Shown: piece by piece, positions 6,206-14,154 of the stretch
Layout of the letters: each line of letters opens with the position of its first letter
How positions within the stretch are numbered: the first letter of the stretch is position 1
DNA from: an uncultured Cocleimonas sp.
GTDB lineage: Bacteria; Pseudomonadota; Gammaproteobacteria; Thiotrichales; Thiotrichaceae
Assembly: GCA_937974135.1 (NCBI GenBank)
Contig: CALJIH010000303.1
Coordinates: forward strand, 1-26,969
Reading direction: 5' to 3'
Length of the DNA stretch: 26,969 nucleotides
Made by a program: the position numbers and the translations under genes
The notes under the pieces: generated by a model
Told to the model about the DNA's origin: nothing
The model's input: the letters and a program-made list of their open reading frames with translations, nothing else
Database searches by the model: none

Positions 6206-6742
6206 TTAATTTTCAGTTTTATTATGCGTTATTTTGAAAGCATCAACACCTGCTTGCAATAAACCCGAAATGGTCTCGGATACTAAATACATCTTATCGC
6301 CTTTACGTATATAACGCTTTTGCGCAACAGAATTGTATTTACCGAAAATCAATTTGACTTGATTAAAACTAATACTCAAACGATCTTCATCCAAACCGTA
6401 GCTAACTAAGTCTTTACCTTTAATATCATAGCTACTTTCAGCATTTTCTGAGAGTATGGTAAATAAATGCCTGACTTGTTCTTTATCCGCTACAAACTCA
6501 GCCGGTTTAACTACTGTCCAAACATCGTTGATATTTTTTATTAAAATATCCTCACGATCTTTAACATGAATTAACACCTCAGATGCTTCATCACCTATCG
6601 ATTTATCGTATAAAGTTGCCGATAGGTGACTGGTATCATTTTTACTGGCTTGATTTTGAGACCAAACAAAAAAAACTAAGGCAGCAACAATCGCAATTAG
6701 AATAGTATTTTGAACTAAGCGTTTTTGATTTGGACTTGCCAT
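6206..6742 (-). CDS. DUF4340-domain membrane-anchored protein of a Gld-type ABC cluster
   Basis: With the ATG at 6742 this is a 178-residue protein. It has a short basic N-tail (MASPNQKRL), one membrane helix (TILIAIVAALVFFVW) and a periplasmic DUF4340 domain. That domain has a NDVWTVVKP segment, a DKEQVRHLFTILS helix and a YGLDEDRLSISF strand region. DUF4340 proteins commonly follow GldG-like genes; their role is not established. A longer reading from an ATG at 6808 would add 22 residues. It overlaps the preceding gene by 44 nt and places an unusual basic stretch before the helix, so I prefer 6742, although neither start has a good ribosome site. mutM follows after 14 nt. The ABC-associated role is inferred from context. 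Confidence 0.75.
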   Translation of the reverse strand: MASPNQKRLVQNTILIAIVAALVFFVWSQNQASKNDTSHLSATLYDKSIGDEASEVLIHVKDREDILIKNINDVWTVVKPAEFVADKEQVRHLFTILSENAESSYDIKGKDLVSYGLDEDRLSISFNQVKLIFGKYNSVAQKRYIRKGDKMYLVSETISGLLQAGVDAFKITHNKTEN

Positions 6743-6764
6743 ATTTAGATATTGATAATAATGA

Positions 6765-7220
6765 TCACGTTTTTTTAGGTTTCTTAGCAGCTGGCGCAAC
6801 AACTCCATAAGCCATTTTCATCTCACCGGCATTAACCGATTGGATCGTAAATGCTAAATGATTCAAAGAACCCCCAGCACTATCGTAAAGATAAACAGAG
6901 TTTCCAATTTTGGTATAAACGCAATTCCGTAATTCGTGTGCATCAGTTGGACTCAAATGCATATACGTGCATTGTCCATATTGATCAAATGCAAATTGCA
7001 TACGAAAGCGACTTGGTGGAAATTCTCTACTGCCTTTTGGACGAAAAATATTTGGTGTTTTCTGCCCATTTTGCTCTTCGTAAGAATGTACCCATTCTTG
7101 ATAGAAACTGGTATCAACTGCTTTAGGTTTTCCTGTAGATGAAGCCCCTTCAGAATTTAAACCTGCGCCTCCACAACCCATTAACAGTAATGAGATTGTT
7201 AACCCGATAATTTTTTTCAT
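6765..7220 (-). CDS. Lipoprotein of unknown family inside the Gld-type operon
   Basis: A 151-residue lipoprotein precursor. MKKIIGLTISLLLMGCGG contains a clear lipobox (LMGC, lipidated Cys16), followed by a small glycine/serine linker. The mature domain reads YQEWVHSYEEQ, then IFRPKGSREFPPSRFRMQF, then QCTYMHLSPTDAH; a lysine-rich tail ends it (AAKKPKKT). I do not recognise the family, though the EFPPSRFR-type strand and SPTDAH turn suggest a small beta domain. Two cysteines in the mature part could form a disulphide. It lies between the GldG-like gene (29 nt away) and the DUF4340 gene on the same strand, so a role with the transporter is plausible but inferred. A GGGGG stretch precedes the ATG at ribosome-site distance. 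Confidence 0.7.
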   Translation of the reverse strand: MKKIIGLTISLLLMGCGGAGLNSEGASSTGKPKAVDTSFYQEWVHSYEEQNGQKTPNIFRPKGSREFPPSRFRMQFAFDQYGQCTYMHLSPTDAHELRNCVYTKIGNSVYLYDSAGGSLNHLAFTIQSVNAGEMKMAYGVVAPAAKKPKKT

Positions 7221-7249
7221 AAAGCCCCCAAATTACACATTTATAACAC

Positions 7250-8638
7250 TTAGCGTTTTCTGCGTCTTAACCAACGCCACATACCAAAACCAAATAACGC
7301 TAATGGTAAACCCAACCATAATAGCGTTAAACCAATACGGCCTGAATTGGTTAAATCCAATCGCGTACCTACTGCGACATTATTTTTAATTGATAGCAAT
7401 TCATCATCAGCACTTAGCCAATTAAATAGATTACTACTGAATTCTAGATTACTCCCTTGCCCAATATAGTTGTTACGCATGAAATCACTATCACCTAAAA
7501 CCACAACACGTTGTTCTGGAATGACTTTAGTCTCTTTACTGACAGCATTAATATTTTCTCGACTTAACGCCATACCAATCGTTAACGGTCCTGCCTTGTC
7601 AGCCTCATCATCAAATTTCACATTACCTTGAATATCTCCAGATTCCAACCAACTGGTGATCAAGGTGCTTAATAACGGTTGATACTTCCAAAATGAACCT
7701 CCTTCTTGATTATCATCTGTATCTTTTTCGACGGTCGTCGCAAACGGAAATAAAGTATGCGCAGCAAGTTTAGTGGTCAACTCGGATGGACCATAATCGA
7801 TAATGGCAATCGCTGCTGGATGTTGGATACCTAACATACGTTGCAAATCTTGATTGGCATCTAATAAAGTGCCCACTTGAAGCTCTAATCCTAATTGTTG
7901 CTCAACATCATCCAAACCAAACACACCACCTGGTTCATGCAACCACAAAAGATTGCCACCTTGCTCGATATACTTTGAAATTAAATCAGCTTCAGCTTCT
8001 AAATAATCTTTTTTGGGTGCGGCAATCACCATAAAACTCGCATTATCAGGAATACTTTGGGTGCGTAGCATATTATGCGGCTGCAGATTAAAGCCTTTTT
8101 TAGATAACACCTCAGAGAGTTTAGACATGCCATTGGGTTTATCATTCAAAGGTGATGCTTCATCATGTCCTTCAAGAAAAATCACAATACGTTCTTTGTC
8201 TCGGGTTAGTCGCTGTAAAACATTCAACATGTTTTGTTCATCAACCGAATTTATGGTTTCTTTTTTTGCACCATATTTCAGCAACAACTGACCACTATAT
8301 GCAATGCCATCTTTTTCAGCTCTAGCAGGATCAAGATCGGGATTTACGAACTCAAGATTAATCTCTTTATGATGAACTTTGTATTGTTTGAGTAACTGCT
8401 TTAAGTTCTTTTTAACTACGGCATCATCTGGCACATATGCCGTTACATCTAGTGGCTTATCTAACTTCTTTAATAGCGCCTGCATGGTTTCACTGAGCGA
8501 ATTTCGTTGGCTTTGAGTAACATCAAAACGTTTGTTATAAGTCTTGCCTACATAGCCAAGCAAACCAATAACCGTAAGCAGTAAAATCACAAAAATACTA
8601 TTCTGTAAGCGCAGAGCAATGTGTGATTTATTCATCAT
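7250..8638 (-). CDS. GldG-like ABC transporter auxiliary (extracellular) subunit
   Basis: A protein of about 462 residues with an N-terminal helix (NSIFVILLLTVIGLLGYVG), a large periplasmic ABC_transp_aux/DUF4350-like region and a C-terminal helix. The C-terminal end is LTLLWLGLPLALFGFGMW followed by RWLRRRKR. Marks of the family are KRFDVTQSQRNSLS after the first helix, IVIFLEGHDE near residue 135, and QRVVVLGDSDFMRNN before the last helix. GldG works with GldA and GldF in Bacteroidetes gliding; in gammaproteobacteria the homologous trio is widespread and its substrate is unknown. I chose the ATG at 8638, 5 nt after the permease stop. Its N-terminus MMNKSHIALRLQN fits homologues better than an ATG at 8662 that overlaps the permease gene by 20 nt. 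Confidence 0.85.
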   Translation of the reverse strand: MMNKSHIALRLQNSIFVILLLTVIGLLGYVGKTYNKRFDVTQSQRNSLSETMQALLKKLDKPLDVTAYVPDDAVVKKNLKQLLKQYKVHHKEINLEFVNPDLDPARAEKDGIAYSGQLLLKYGAKKETINSVDEQNMLNVLQRLTRDKERIVIFLEGHDEASPLNDKPNGMSKLSEVLSKKGFNLQPHNMLRTQSIPDNASFMVIAAPKKDYLEAEADLISKYIEQGGNLLWLHEPGGVFGLDDVEQQLGLELQVGTLLDANQDLQRMLGIQHPAAIAIIDYGPSELTTKLAAHTLFPFATTVEKDTDDNQEGGSFWKYQPLLSTLITSWLESGDIQGNVKFDDEADKAGPLTIGMALSRENINAVSKETKVIPEQRVVVLGDSDFMRNNYIGQGSNLEFSSNLFNWLSADDELLSIKNNVAVGTRLDLTNSGRIGLTLLWLGLPLALFGFGMWRWLRRRKR

Positions 8639-8642
8639 AGCG

Positions 8643-9404
8643 TTAGCCCAACAACCTATCATTATCGAGTTTGCGTACCGCCAAAACTAAAAAGCCTACA
8701 ATGAACAACAAATAGTAAACAATATCACTGGTATCAATGACACCGCGGACAAAGGTCTCGAAGTGACTGAAGTGAGACAAATAAATAAATAATTCACTGC
8801 CATTGGTTTGTGAACCGCCTGATAAATACAGCATCACCAAAAACATCAAAAAGCCAAAGGTACTTATTGCCGCAATCACAGGTTGACTGGTTAAACTGGA
8901 TAAAAATATTCCGGCTGCTGTAAATGAAGCCAGTAACAGAAATAAACCAAGTGATGAGGTAAATATCATGCCCCAATCGATCTCAGTACCATAGCTTAAG
9001 GCGATGGGCAACAAGCTCAACATGGCAATAAACAGAATCACAAACAGTAATAGACCCAAATATTTGCCCAATACAATTTGCAGTGATGAAAGTGGAGATG
9101 AACGTAATAATGTGAGTGTCTGATTCATACGTTCTTCGGCAAAACTACGCATGGTTAGAATCGGCATTACCGCGAGCATAATAATTCCAGCCCATAAATA
9201 GACGGGTGAGACAATAAAGAAAGTTGCTCCAGGTGCATTTTCAATTGTCGCAATCTGTTGCTGGTAAAAGCCGGTGAAATCATCAATTCGCGTAAGAAAA
9301 ATCATCCCCAGAATAAATTGTAAAATGGCTAGTACACTCCACGCAAAAGGCGAATTAAACATACGTTTAAATTCGGTAATGGCAATAGTGAATATATTAT
9401 TCAT
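8643..9404 (-). CDS. ABC-2 type permease (GldF-like)
   Basis: A 253-residue permease with six predicted helices and the ABC-2 layout. It has an N-terminal amphipathic MNNIFTIAITEFKRMFNSP and then the first helix. A periplasmic loop follows, and the cytoplasmic RSFAEERMNQTLTLLRSSPLS coupling-helix region near residue 85 is typical of this class. YLSHFSHFETFVRGVIDTSD near residue 215 resembles GldF and CcmB-like gliding-type permeases. It would form the membrane channel driven by the ATPase encoded just upstream. The ATG overlaps the end of the ATPase gene by 8 nt and has AAGGAG seven nt upstream, so translation is probably coupled. The substrate is unknown. Confidence 0.88.
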   Translation of the reverse strand: MNNIFTIAITEFKRMFNSPFAWSVLAILQFILGMIFLTRIDDFTGFYQQQIATIENAPGATFFIVSPVYLWAGIIMLAVMPILTMRSFAEERMNQTLTLLRSSPLSSLQIVLGKYLGLLLFVILFIAMLSLLPIALSYGTEIDWGMIFTSSLGLFLLLASFTAAGIFLSSLTSQPVIAAISTFGFLMFLVMLYLSGGSQTNGSELFIYLSHFSHFETFVRGVIDTSDIVYYLLFIVGFLVLAVRKLDNDRLLG

Positions 9405-10440
9405 TCACAAGCTCCTTACTCACATTCGTTATTTCGGCTTGTTGTGGTTTTGTATCTGAATACACTAAATCCATAAAGATTTGTTCTAGCGTCTCAGTTT
9501 GCGGACTTAGCTCGACCAGCTCCCATCCTTGCTTTACGGCTAGTTTAAAAATATCAGTGGCGTGATTTTGTAGATTTGAATCTTGATCGAATATTATTTG
9601 GTAACGATTTTGATCTGCCATTGAATCAAGTAATTTTACACTTTCAACATGAGTTAAGTTTTCTATTAATTGTGCATCTATTGAACCATTGAAACTTACC
9701 AAAAGGTTACTACCAAAATGTCTTTTTGCGAGCTTTTCAAAGCTATCGGCAAAAACTGTTTCACCACGATTAATAATCTGAACTCGATCACACACCGCTT
9801 GAACTTCTGGCAATATATGCGTTGATAAAATTACCGCATGATCTTCGCCCAATTCGCGAATTAACTGCCTTATTTGATTTATTTGAAGTGGATCAAGGCC
9901 AACAGTTGGCTCATCAAAAATCACAACTTTAGGTTGATGCAAAATAGCTTGGGCGATGCCAACGCGTTGCTGATAACCCTTTGACAGGTTTCCTATTAGC
10001 TTCTTTGAAACATCTTGTAAGCCACAACGATCACTCGCGTTGTTTATCAAATTGTTTCTTTGTCCTTTGGCTATCCCTCTCAGTGCAGCACAGTATTTTA
10101 GAAACTCAGCTACAGTCATATCTTTATAAACAGGGGGCTGTTCTGGCAAATAACCTATCGCAGCCTTGGCTAATTCAGGCTCTTCGATAAGATTTATACC
10201 AGCAATAAGGACATCACCAGAAGATGGGGAAATATTACCCGTTAACATTTGCATGGTAGTTGACTTGCCCGCACCGTTTGGACCAAGCAATCCGAGTACT
10301 TCGCCTTTTTTAAGCGTAAGATTAAAATCGTTTACGGCATGATAATCGCCATAATAGCGATTCAAGGCGTTAGCTTGAATTAGCACGTCGTTATCTTGCG
10401 CTAAGATATGCGCGTTGTTTTTTCGAGCATTAGCGCTCAT
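9397..10440 (-). CDS. ABC transporter ATPase (GldA-like)
   Basis: A 347-residue ATP-binding subunit. Walker A is GPNGAGKS at residues 53-60, the Q-loop follows in YLPEQPP, the ABC signature is LSKGYQQRVG near 153, and Walker B is VVIFDEPTVGLDP near 175. The H-loop appears in ILSTHILPEV. The C-terminal ~120 residues after the ABC domain are the extension usual in GldA/NatA/CcmA-like proteins. It heads a minus-strand operon of ATPase, permease, GldG-like subunit, lipoprotein and DUF4340 protein. GGGGAT lies at ribosome-site distance before the ATG. A gliding role is unlikely outside Bacteroidetes; a general envelope export function is the safer reading. Confidence 0.9.
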   Translation of the reverse strand: MSANARKNNAHILAQDNDVLIQANALNRYYGDYHAVNDFNLTLKKGEVLGLLGPNGAGKSTTMQMLTGNISPSSGDVLIAGINLIEEPELAKAAIGYLPEQPPVYKDMTVAEFLKYCAALRGIAKGQRNNLINNASDRCGLQDVSKKLIGNLSKGYQQRVGIAQAILHQPKVVIFDEPTVGLDPLQINQIRQLIRELGEDHAVILSTHILPEVQAVCDRVQIINRGETVFADSFEKLAKRHFGSNLLVSFNGSIDAQLIENLTHVESVKLLDSMADQNRYQIIFDQDSNLQNHATDIFKLAVKQGWELVELSPQTETLEQIFMDLVYSDTKPQQAEITNVSKELVNE

Positions 10441-10522
10441 TTGATCCCCATTTCCCCAGCCCAGAGAAAATATTGTTATTATAAGGTTATATTTAACAAG
10501 TAATTATACCAAGCAAGTGCTT

Positions 10523-10543
10523 AAAAGACACCCCCCTACTTTT
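10523..10543 (+). repeat. Dispersed C6 repeat, copy 5
   Basis: Four A, GACA, six C, TACTTTT, followed by a second CTTTT at 10549-10553: the full extended form of the family. It lies between the divergent ABC ATPase gene and the DUF1840 gene. With copy 6 it flanks the DUF1840 gene in direct orientation. Confidence 0.9.
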
Positions 10544-10583
10544 AGCCACTTTTGGATTGTATATAAAATTCTAAGGAGTATTC

Positions 10584-10883
10584 ATGCCAGTCATTTTTAG
10601 TACCCCAAGCAGTCATCGCGTATTTATGTTCGATAAAGATGCAAGCATGATGTTAAAAGCCATGAAAACAAGTGGAAACATCCCTGGTGCTTTATTCCCT
10701 GAAGCCATTGATGATGCTTTAAAGGCATTACAAGAGCGGGTTCAACTAGAAAGTAATGACGAAGATGAATCAGCAACAGATGATGATAATCACGTTGGTA
10801 TCCAGAAAAAAGCATTGCCCTTGATGGAGTTGATGCAAAGAGCCATCGAACAGAATGAAAAACTGTTGTGGGAGCAAGGTTAA
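10584..10883 (+). CDS. DUF1840-family protein
   Basis: A 99-residue cytoplasmic protein of the DUF1840 family (PF08895), conserved in beta- and gammaproteobacteria with no known function. The pattern is a short first strand (VIFSTPSSHRVFMF), then a helix with the hallmark MLKAMKTSGNIPGALFPEAIDDAL. An acidic, disordered-looking linker follows (residues 57-68, rich in D and E), and a C-terminal helix of PLMELMQRAIEQNEKLLW closes it. The ATG at 10584 has AAGGAG about 7 nt upstream. The gene stands alone, divergent from the ABC operon and convergent with rpmG, and has a copy of the dispersed repeat on each side in direct orientation. Confidence 0.85.
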   Translation: MPVIFSTPSSHRVFMFDKDASMMLKAMKTSGNIPGALFPEAIDDALKALQERVQLESNDEDESATDDDNHVGIQKKALPLMELMQRAIEQNEKLLWEQG

Positions 10884-10900
10884 ACAGCGTTCTAGTATAT

Positions 10901-10924
10901 AAAAAAGACACCCCCCTACTTTTT
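10901..10924 (+). repeat. Dispersed C6 repeat, copy 6
   Basis: Six A, GACA, six C, TACTTTTT, with a second CTTTT at 10928-10932. It begins 18 nt after the DUF1840 stop, in the gap before the rpmG terminator. Confidence 0.9.
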
Positions 10925-10970
10925 GGGCTTTTATCCGTCTCTTAGTTACCCTATAAATTTACCCAGACAC

Positions 10971-10997
10971 AAAAAAGCCCAGATAAACTGGGCTTTT
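10971..10997 (-). terminator. Intrinsic terminator of rpmB-rpmG
   Basis: AAAAGCCCAG (10973-10982) and CTGGGCTTTT (10988-10997) form a perfect 10-bp stem with a 5-nt loop. On the minus strand the stem runs into six T (10976-10971). It lies 21 nt after the rpmG stop. Because T also ends the plus-strand side, it may stop transcription arriving from the DUF1840 gene as well. Confidence 0.88.
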
Positions 10998-11018
10998 AAA
11001 TTCTTTAGAAAGGAAATC

Positions 11019-11174
11019 TTATTTGATTTTCGCTTCTTTAAACTCAACGTGCTTACGTACTTTCGGGTCGTACTTTTTCATCACTAATTTCTCAGTCATA
11101 GTACGTTTATTCTTAGTGGTAGTGTAGTAGTAACCAGTACCTGCAGTTGAAACTAATTTGATTTTATCACGCAT
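11019..11174 (-). CDS. rpmG: 50S ribosomal protein L33
   Basis: A 51-residue protein too short for many gene finders. It reads MRDKIKLVSTAGTGYYYTT and continues with the basic TKNKRTMTEKLVMKKYDP segment, ending VRKHVEFKEAKIK. This is the full-length, zinc-free form of L33 (no cysteine pairs), as in E. coli (55 residues). It is a component of the large ribosomal subunit near the E site. AAAGGAG sits at the right distance before the ATG. It follows rpmB by 26 nt on the same strand, the classic rpmBG operon, and ends at a strong intrinsic terminator. Confidence 0.97.
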   Translation of the reverse strand: MRDKIKLVSTAGTGYYYTTTKNKRTMTEKLVMKKYDPKVRKHVEFKEAKIK

Positions 11175-11200
11175 GATTATTCTCCTTTAGGCTCTGTGCC

Positions 11201-11437
11201 TTATACCTTTTCGCCACGAGCACGAATTTCAGCCAAAACTGTATCGATGCCTTTTTTATCAATAATACGCATACCTTTAGTGGTTAAACGCAATTTAACG
11301 AAACGATTTTCAGATTCAACCCAAAAACGATGCGAATGTAGGTTAGGCAAAAAACGACGTCTTGTTTTATTATGTGCGTGAGATACGTTGTTTCCAACTA
11401 CCGGACGCTTTCCTGTTACCTGGCAAACCTTAGCCAT
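11201..11437 (-). CDS. rpmB: 50S ribosomal protein L28
   Basis: A 78-residue protein, identical in length to E. coli L28. It begins MAKVCQVTGKRPVVGNNVSH, has the basic AHNKTRRRFLPNLHSHRFW core and ends in a LTTKGMRIIDKKG helix region. It belongs to the large ribosomal subunit. The N-terminal VCQVTGK is the form without the four-cysteine zinc site. GGAGAT precedes the ATG. It is the first gene of rpmB-rpmG, with a promoter at 11515-11543 and a leader of about 70 nt that contains a 12-bp palindrome. Confidence 0.97.
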   Translation of the reverse strand: MAKVCQVTGKRPVVGNNVSHAHNKTRRRFLPNLHSHRFWVESENRFVKLRLTTKGMRIIDKKGIDTVLAEIRARGEKV

Positions 11438-11460
11438 GATAAATCTCCAAATTCTTATTG

Positions 11461-11472
11461 TTACAATTGTAA
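11461..11472. other. Perfect palindrome TTACAATTGTAA in the rpmB leader
   Basis: A 12-bp perfect palindrome lies 24 nt before the rpmB start codon and downstream of the predicted promoter, so it would be transcribed. It may be an RNA element near the ribosome site or a chance AT-rich palindrome. A second imperfect stem on the minus strand (GACTCTCA facing TGAGTGTC) lies just upstream in the leader. Confidence 0.35.
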
Positions 11473-11514
11473 AATAATGACACTCAAAACTGTCTGAGAG
11501 TCGAAAGGCGCATA

Positions 11515-11543
11515 ATTCTATCGAATCATTACCAGTCCATCAA
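11515..11543 (-). promoter_or_regulatory. Sigma70-type promoter of rpmB-rpmG
   Basis: On the minus strand, TTGATG (11543-11538), a 17-bp spacer and TAGAAT (11520-11515) precede rpmB. The -10 box and spacer length are the same as in the tRNA-Asn promoter of this window. A GC-rich GCGCC stretch follows the -10, as expected for growth-rate-controlled translation genes. Confidence 0.75.
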
Positions 11544-11601
11544 GCTTAATCTCAATTATTTAACGGTTATTTAGCCTTTGTTTCTTGATCTTTTGCTTAA
11601 A

Positions 11602-13128
11602 TCACCTCAAAAAACTCTGATAGGCAGGATTATCTGTTTCATCCCAATATTCATACCCTAAATCATCTAGAAATTGAGTGAATTTCTGGTAGTTTTCAGA
11701 AGCTACTTGCATACCGACTAAAACACGCCCGAAGTCAGAACCATGATTTCGATAATGAAACAGACTAATATTCCAAATGCCACGCATACTGGTCAAAAAA
11801 TGCAGTAAAGCCCCAGGTTTTTCTGGAAAACTAAAACGATATAAACGTTCGTCATTGATGTTTTGCGCATGCCCACCCACCATAAATCGCAGATGCACTT
11901 TAGCTAATTCATTATCAGTCAGGTCGATAACGTTATAACCTTGCTGCTGCAATTCTTGCATAATGATTTGCTTTTCATTATCACCGTCATTAACTTTTAT
12001 ACCAGTAAATACCTGAGCTTCGTTATTATCAGAATAGCGGTAATTGAATTCGGTGATACTGCGATCACCTAAGGCTTGGCAAAAATCTCTAAAGCTATTA
12101 TGGCGTTCCGGAATAGTTACCCCAAAAATAACTTCACGCTTTTCACCTATTTCTGCACGTTCTGCTACGTGGCGTAAACGATCAAAATTTATATTGGCGC
12201 CACTACTAATGGCAATTAATTGTTGGTCTTTTATTTGATGCTTTTCAACATATTTTTTTAATCCTGCAACACCTAAAGCACCGGCAGGTTCTAGCATGGT
12301 ACGGGTATCTTCAAAAACGTCTTTTATCGCTGCGCAGGTTTCATCGGTGTTTACTGTTATCATTTCGTCAACAAGATTATTGACGATATCGAAAGTAATA
12401 TCCCCTACTTTGCGAACCGCAGCACCATCCGCAAATGTACCAATACTCTCTAGTTCTATAATTTCGCCTTTCTTAACGGCTTCGGTCATACTTGGCGCTT
12501 CTTCGTGTTCAACACCAATTACTTTGGTGGATGGGCTCAAATATTTGATATAACTAGCGATGCCAGATAATAAGCCGCCACCGCCTACGCAAACAAACAC
12601 AATATCGATTGGATCAGGGTGCTGACGTAATAATTCCATACCTATAGTGCCTTGCCCTGCAATCACATCTAAGTCATCAAAAGGATGAATAAAAATCATG
12701 CCTTCTTTTTCACTTAGCTCCATCGCATGGGCATAAGCATCATCAAACGTATTTCCTGTTAAAACAGCATTACCACCGTATGATCTGACACCTTTAACTT
12801 TTATTTCAGGTGTGATTTTGGGCATCACAATCGTCGTTTTAATTCCAAGTTTTTGTCCTGCAATTGCAACACCTTGAGCATGATTTCCAGCAGATGCAGC
12901 GACTACACCAAGTTGTTTTTGTTCTTCAGTTAATTGAAACATACAATTAAATGCGCCACGCAATTTAAAAGAAAACACCGCTTGCAGATCTTCACGTTTA
13001 AGAAAAATATTATTATCGAACCGCTTTGAAAGCGACTTAGCAGAATCTAAGGGACTTTCAATCGCTACGTCATAAACTCGGGCCGTTAAGATTTTTTCAA
13101 TTATTTTATGATGTCTATCTTTATTCAT
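11602..13128 (-). CDS. ilvA: Threonine ammonia-lyase, biosynthetic (threonine deaminase)
   Basis: About 508 residues from the ATG at 13128 (E. coli IlvA has 514). It is a PLP enzyme that converts threonine to 2-oxobutanoate, the first committed step to isoleucine. The catalytic lysine is in FSFKLRGAFN (about residue 55), the substrate loop in ASAGNHAQGVA, and the PLP phosphate loop in CVGGGGLLSG. After residue ~325 come two ACT-like regulatory domains (PERHNSFRDFCQ and FSFPEKPGALLHFL). These mark the isoleucine-inhibited biosynthetic form rather than the short catabolic TdcB. An in-frame ATG at 13176 would add 16 residues. Homologues begin close to ...EKILTARVYDVA, so 13128 is preferred. It is divergent from rpiA, with 101 nt between. 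Confidence 0.93.
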   Translation of the reverse strand: MNKDRHHKIIEKILTARVYDVAIESPLDSAKSLSKRFDNNIFLKREDLQAVFSFKLRGAFNCMFQLTEEQKQLGVVAASAGNHAQGVAIAGQKLGIKTTIVMPKITPEIKVKGVRSYGGNAVLTGNTFDDAYAHAMELSEKEGMIFIHPFDDLDVIAGQGTIGMELLRQHPDPIDIVFVCVGGGGLLSGIASYIKYLSPSTKVIGVEHEEAPSMTEAVKKGEIIELESIGTFADGAAVRKVGDITFDIVNNLVDEMITVNTDETCAAIKDVFEDTRTMLEPAGALGVAGLKKYVEKHQIKDQQLIAISSGANINFDRLRHVAERAEIGEKREVIFGVTIPERHNSFRDFCQALGDRSITEFNYRYSDNNEAQVFTGIKVNDGDNEKQIIMQELQQQGYNVIDLTDNELAKVHLRFMVGGHAQNINDERLYRFSFPEKPGALLHFLTSMRGIWNISLFHYRNHGSDFGRVLVGMQVASENYQKFTQFLDDLGYEYWDETDNPAYQSFLR

Positions 13129-13229
13129 CAGCGAACTGTACGAGTTGTTTGAAAAAGGTGCAAGTACACAACACATTTAGGTATGATCACAACTCTAAAA
13201 ATTTCTGATACTAATCGAGACTCTTAGTT

Positions 13230-13886
13230 ATGACACAAGATGAAATGAAAATTGCTGCCGCTGAAGCTGCTATGAAATATGTTGAGCCAGGTATGATTGT
13301 AGGTGTCGGCACAGGTTCTACAGCAAATCATTTCATTGATGCATTAGCAACAATGAAACATGACATAGAAGGCACCGTTGCAAGTTCTATTGCCACTGAA
13401 GAACGCTTAAAAAGCCATGGTATTAGAGTAATGGAGTTAAATAATGCAGGGCAGCTATCGATTTATATTGATGGTGCAGATGAGTCCGATCATCATTTAA
13501 ATCTGATTAAAGGTGGAGGCGGCGCCTTAACTCGTGAAAAAATCGTTGCAGGTGCCAGCGATAAATTTATTTGCATCGCTGATGATACGAAATTGGTAGA
13601 TGTGATGGGTAAGTTTCCACTACCTGTGGAAGTGATTCCAATGGCTCAGAGTTTTGTCGCTAGAGAGATAGTTAAAATGGGTGGTATCCCAATTCTTAGG
13701 GAAGGGTTTACCACAGATAATGGAAACATCATTATTGACGTCAAAGGTTTAGAGATTCTAGAACCCGTAAAAATGGAAGATGAGTTTAATAAAATTGCGG
13801 GTGTTGTAACGGTGGGATTATTTGCCAGAAGACCAGCGGATGTATTAATTTTAGGTACAGCAAAAGGTGCGAAAGTTCTTACCTAG
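13230..13886 (+). CDS. rpiA: Ribose-5-phosphate isomerase A
   Basis: A 218-residue enzyme (E. coli RpiA has 219) that interconverts ribose 5-phosphate and ribulose 5-phosphate in the non-oxidative pentose phosphate pathway. The phosphate-binding VGVGTGSTANHF is at about residues 24-35, the acidic catalytic loop is YIDGADESD near 82, and KGGGGALTREKIVA with its catalytic lysine and glutamate follows near 95. All expected residues are present. The ribosome site before the ATG is weak. It is divergent from ilvA, an arrangement also found in other gammaproteobacteria, and converges on csrA with 67 nt between and no obvious hairpin. Confidence 0.96.
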   Translation: MTQDEMKIAAAEAAMKYVEPGMIVGVGTGSTANHFIDALATMKHDIEGTVASSIATEERLKSHGIRVMELNNAGQLSIYIDGADESDHHLNLIKGGGGALTREKIVAGASDKFICIADDTKLVDVMGKFPLPVEVIPMAQSFVAREIVKMGGIPILREGFTTDNGNIIIDVKGLEILEPVKMEDEFNKIAGVVTVGLFARRPADVLILGTAKGAKVLT

Positions 13887-13953
13887 TACTTGATTAATTC
13901 AACAGGTAAATTCGCAACATTAAGATTTTTCATTTATAAGAAAATTAACGTTT

Positions 13954-14154
13954 TTAGCCAGTACTCTTTTCTGGCTCAACTAATTTTAATTGATCTTTTT
14001 TGATTCTATTAAAAATTTCTTCTCTATGCACAGCAACATCTTTAGGCGCGTCAATACCGATGCGTACTTGATTGCCTTTCACACCAATAACAGTGATTGA
14101 GACATCATCACCGATCATTAGTGTTTCACCAATGCGTCTAGTTAAAATTAACAT
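13954..14154 (-). CDS. csrA: Carbon storage regulator CsrA
   Basis: A 66-residue RNA-binding dimer that represses or activates translation by binding GGA motifs in mRNA leaders. The sequence MLILTRRIGETLMIGDD is the first strand pair of the family, followed by VKGNQVRIGIDAPKDVAVHREEI, which includes the conserved RNA-contacting VHREEI. The C-terminal tail is a little longer than the E. coli 61-residue form. AAAGGAG is well placed before the ATG. It follows lysC on the same strand, in the alaS-lysC-csrA order seen in many gammaproteobacteria, but a 400-nt gap separates it from lysC, so it likely has its own promoter. Confidence 0.97.
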   Translation of the reverse strand: MLILTRRIGETLMIGDDVSITVIGVKGNQVRIGIDAPKDVAVHREEIFNRIKKDQLKLVEPEKSTG

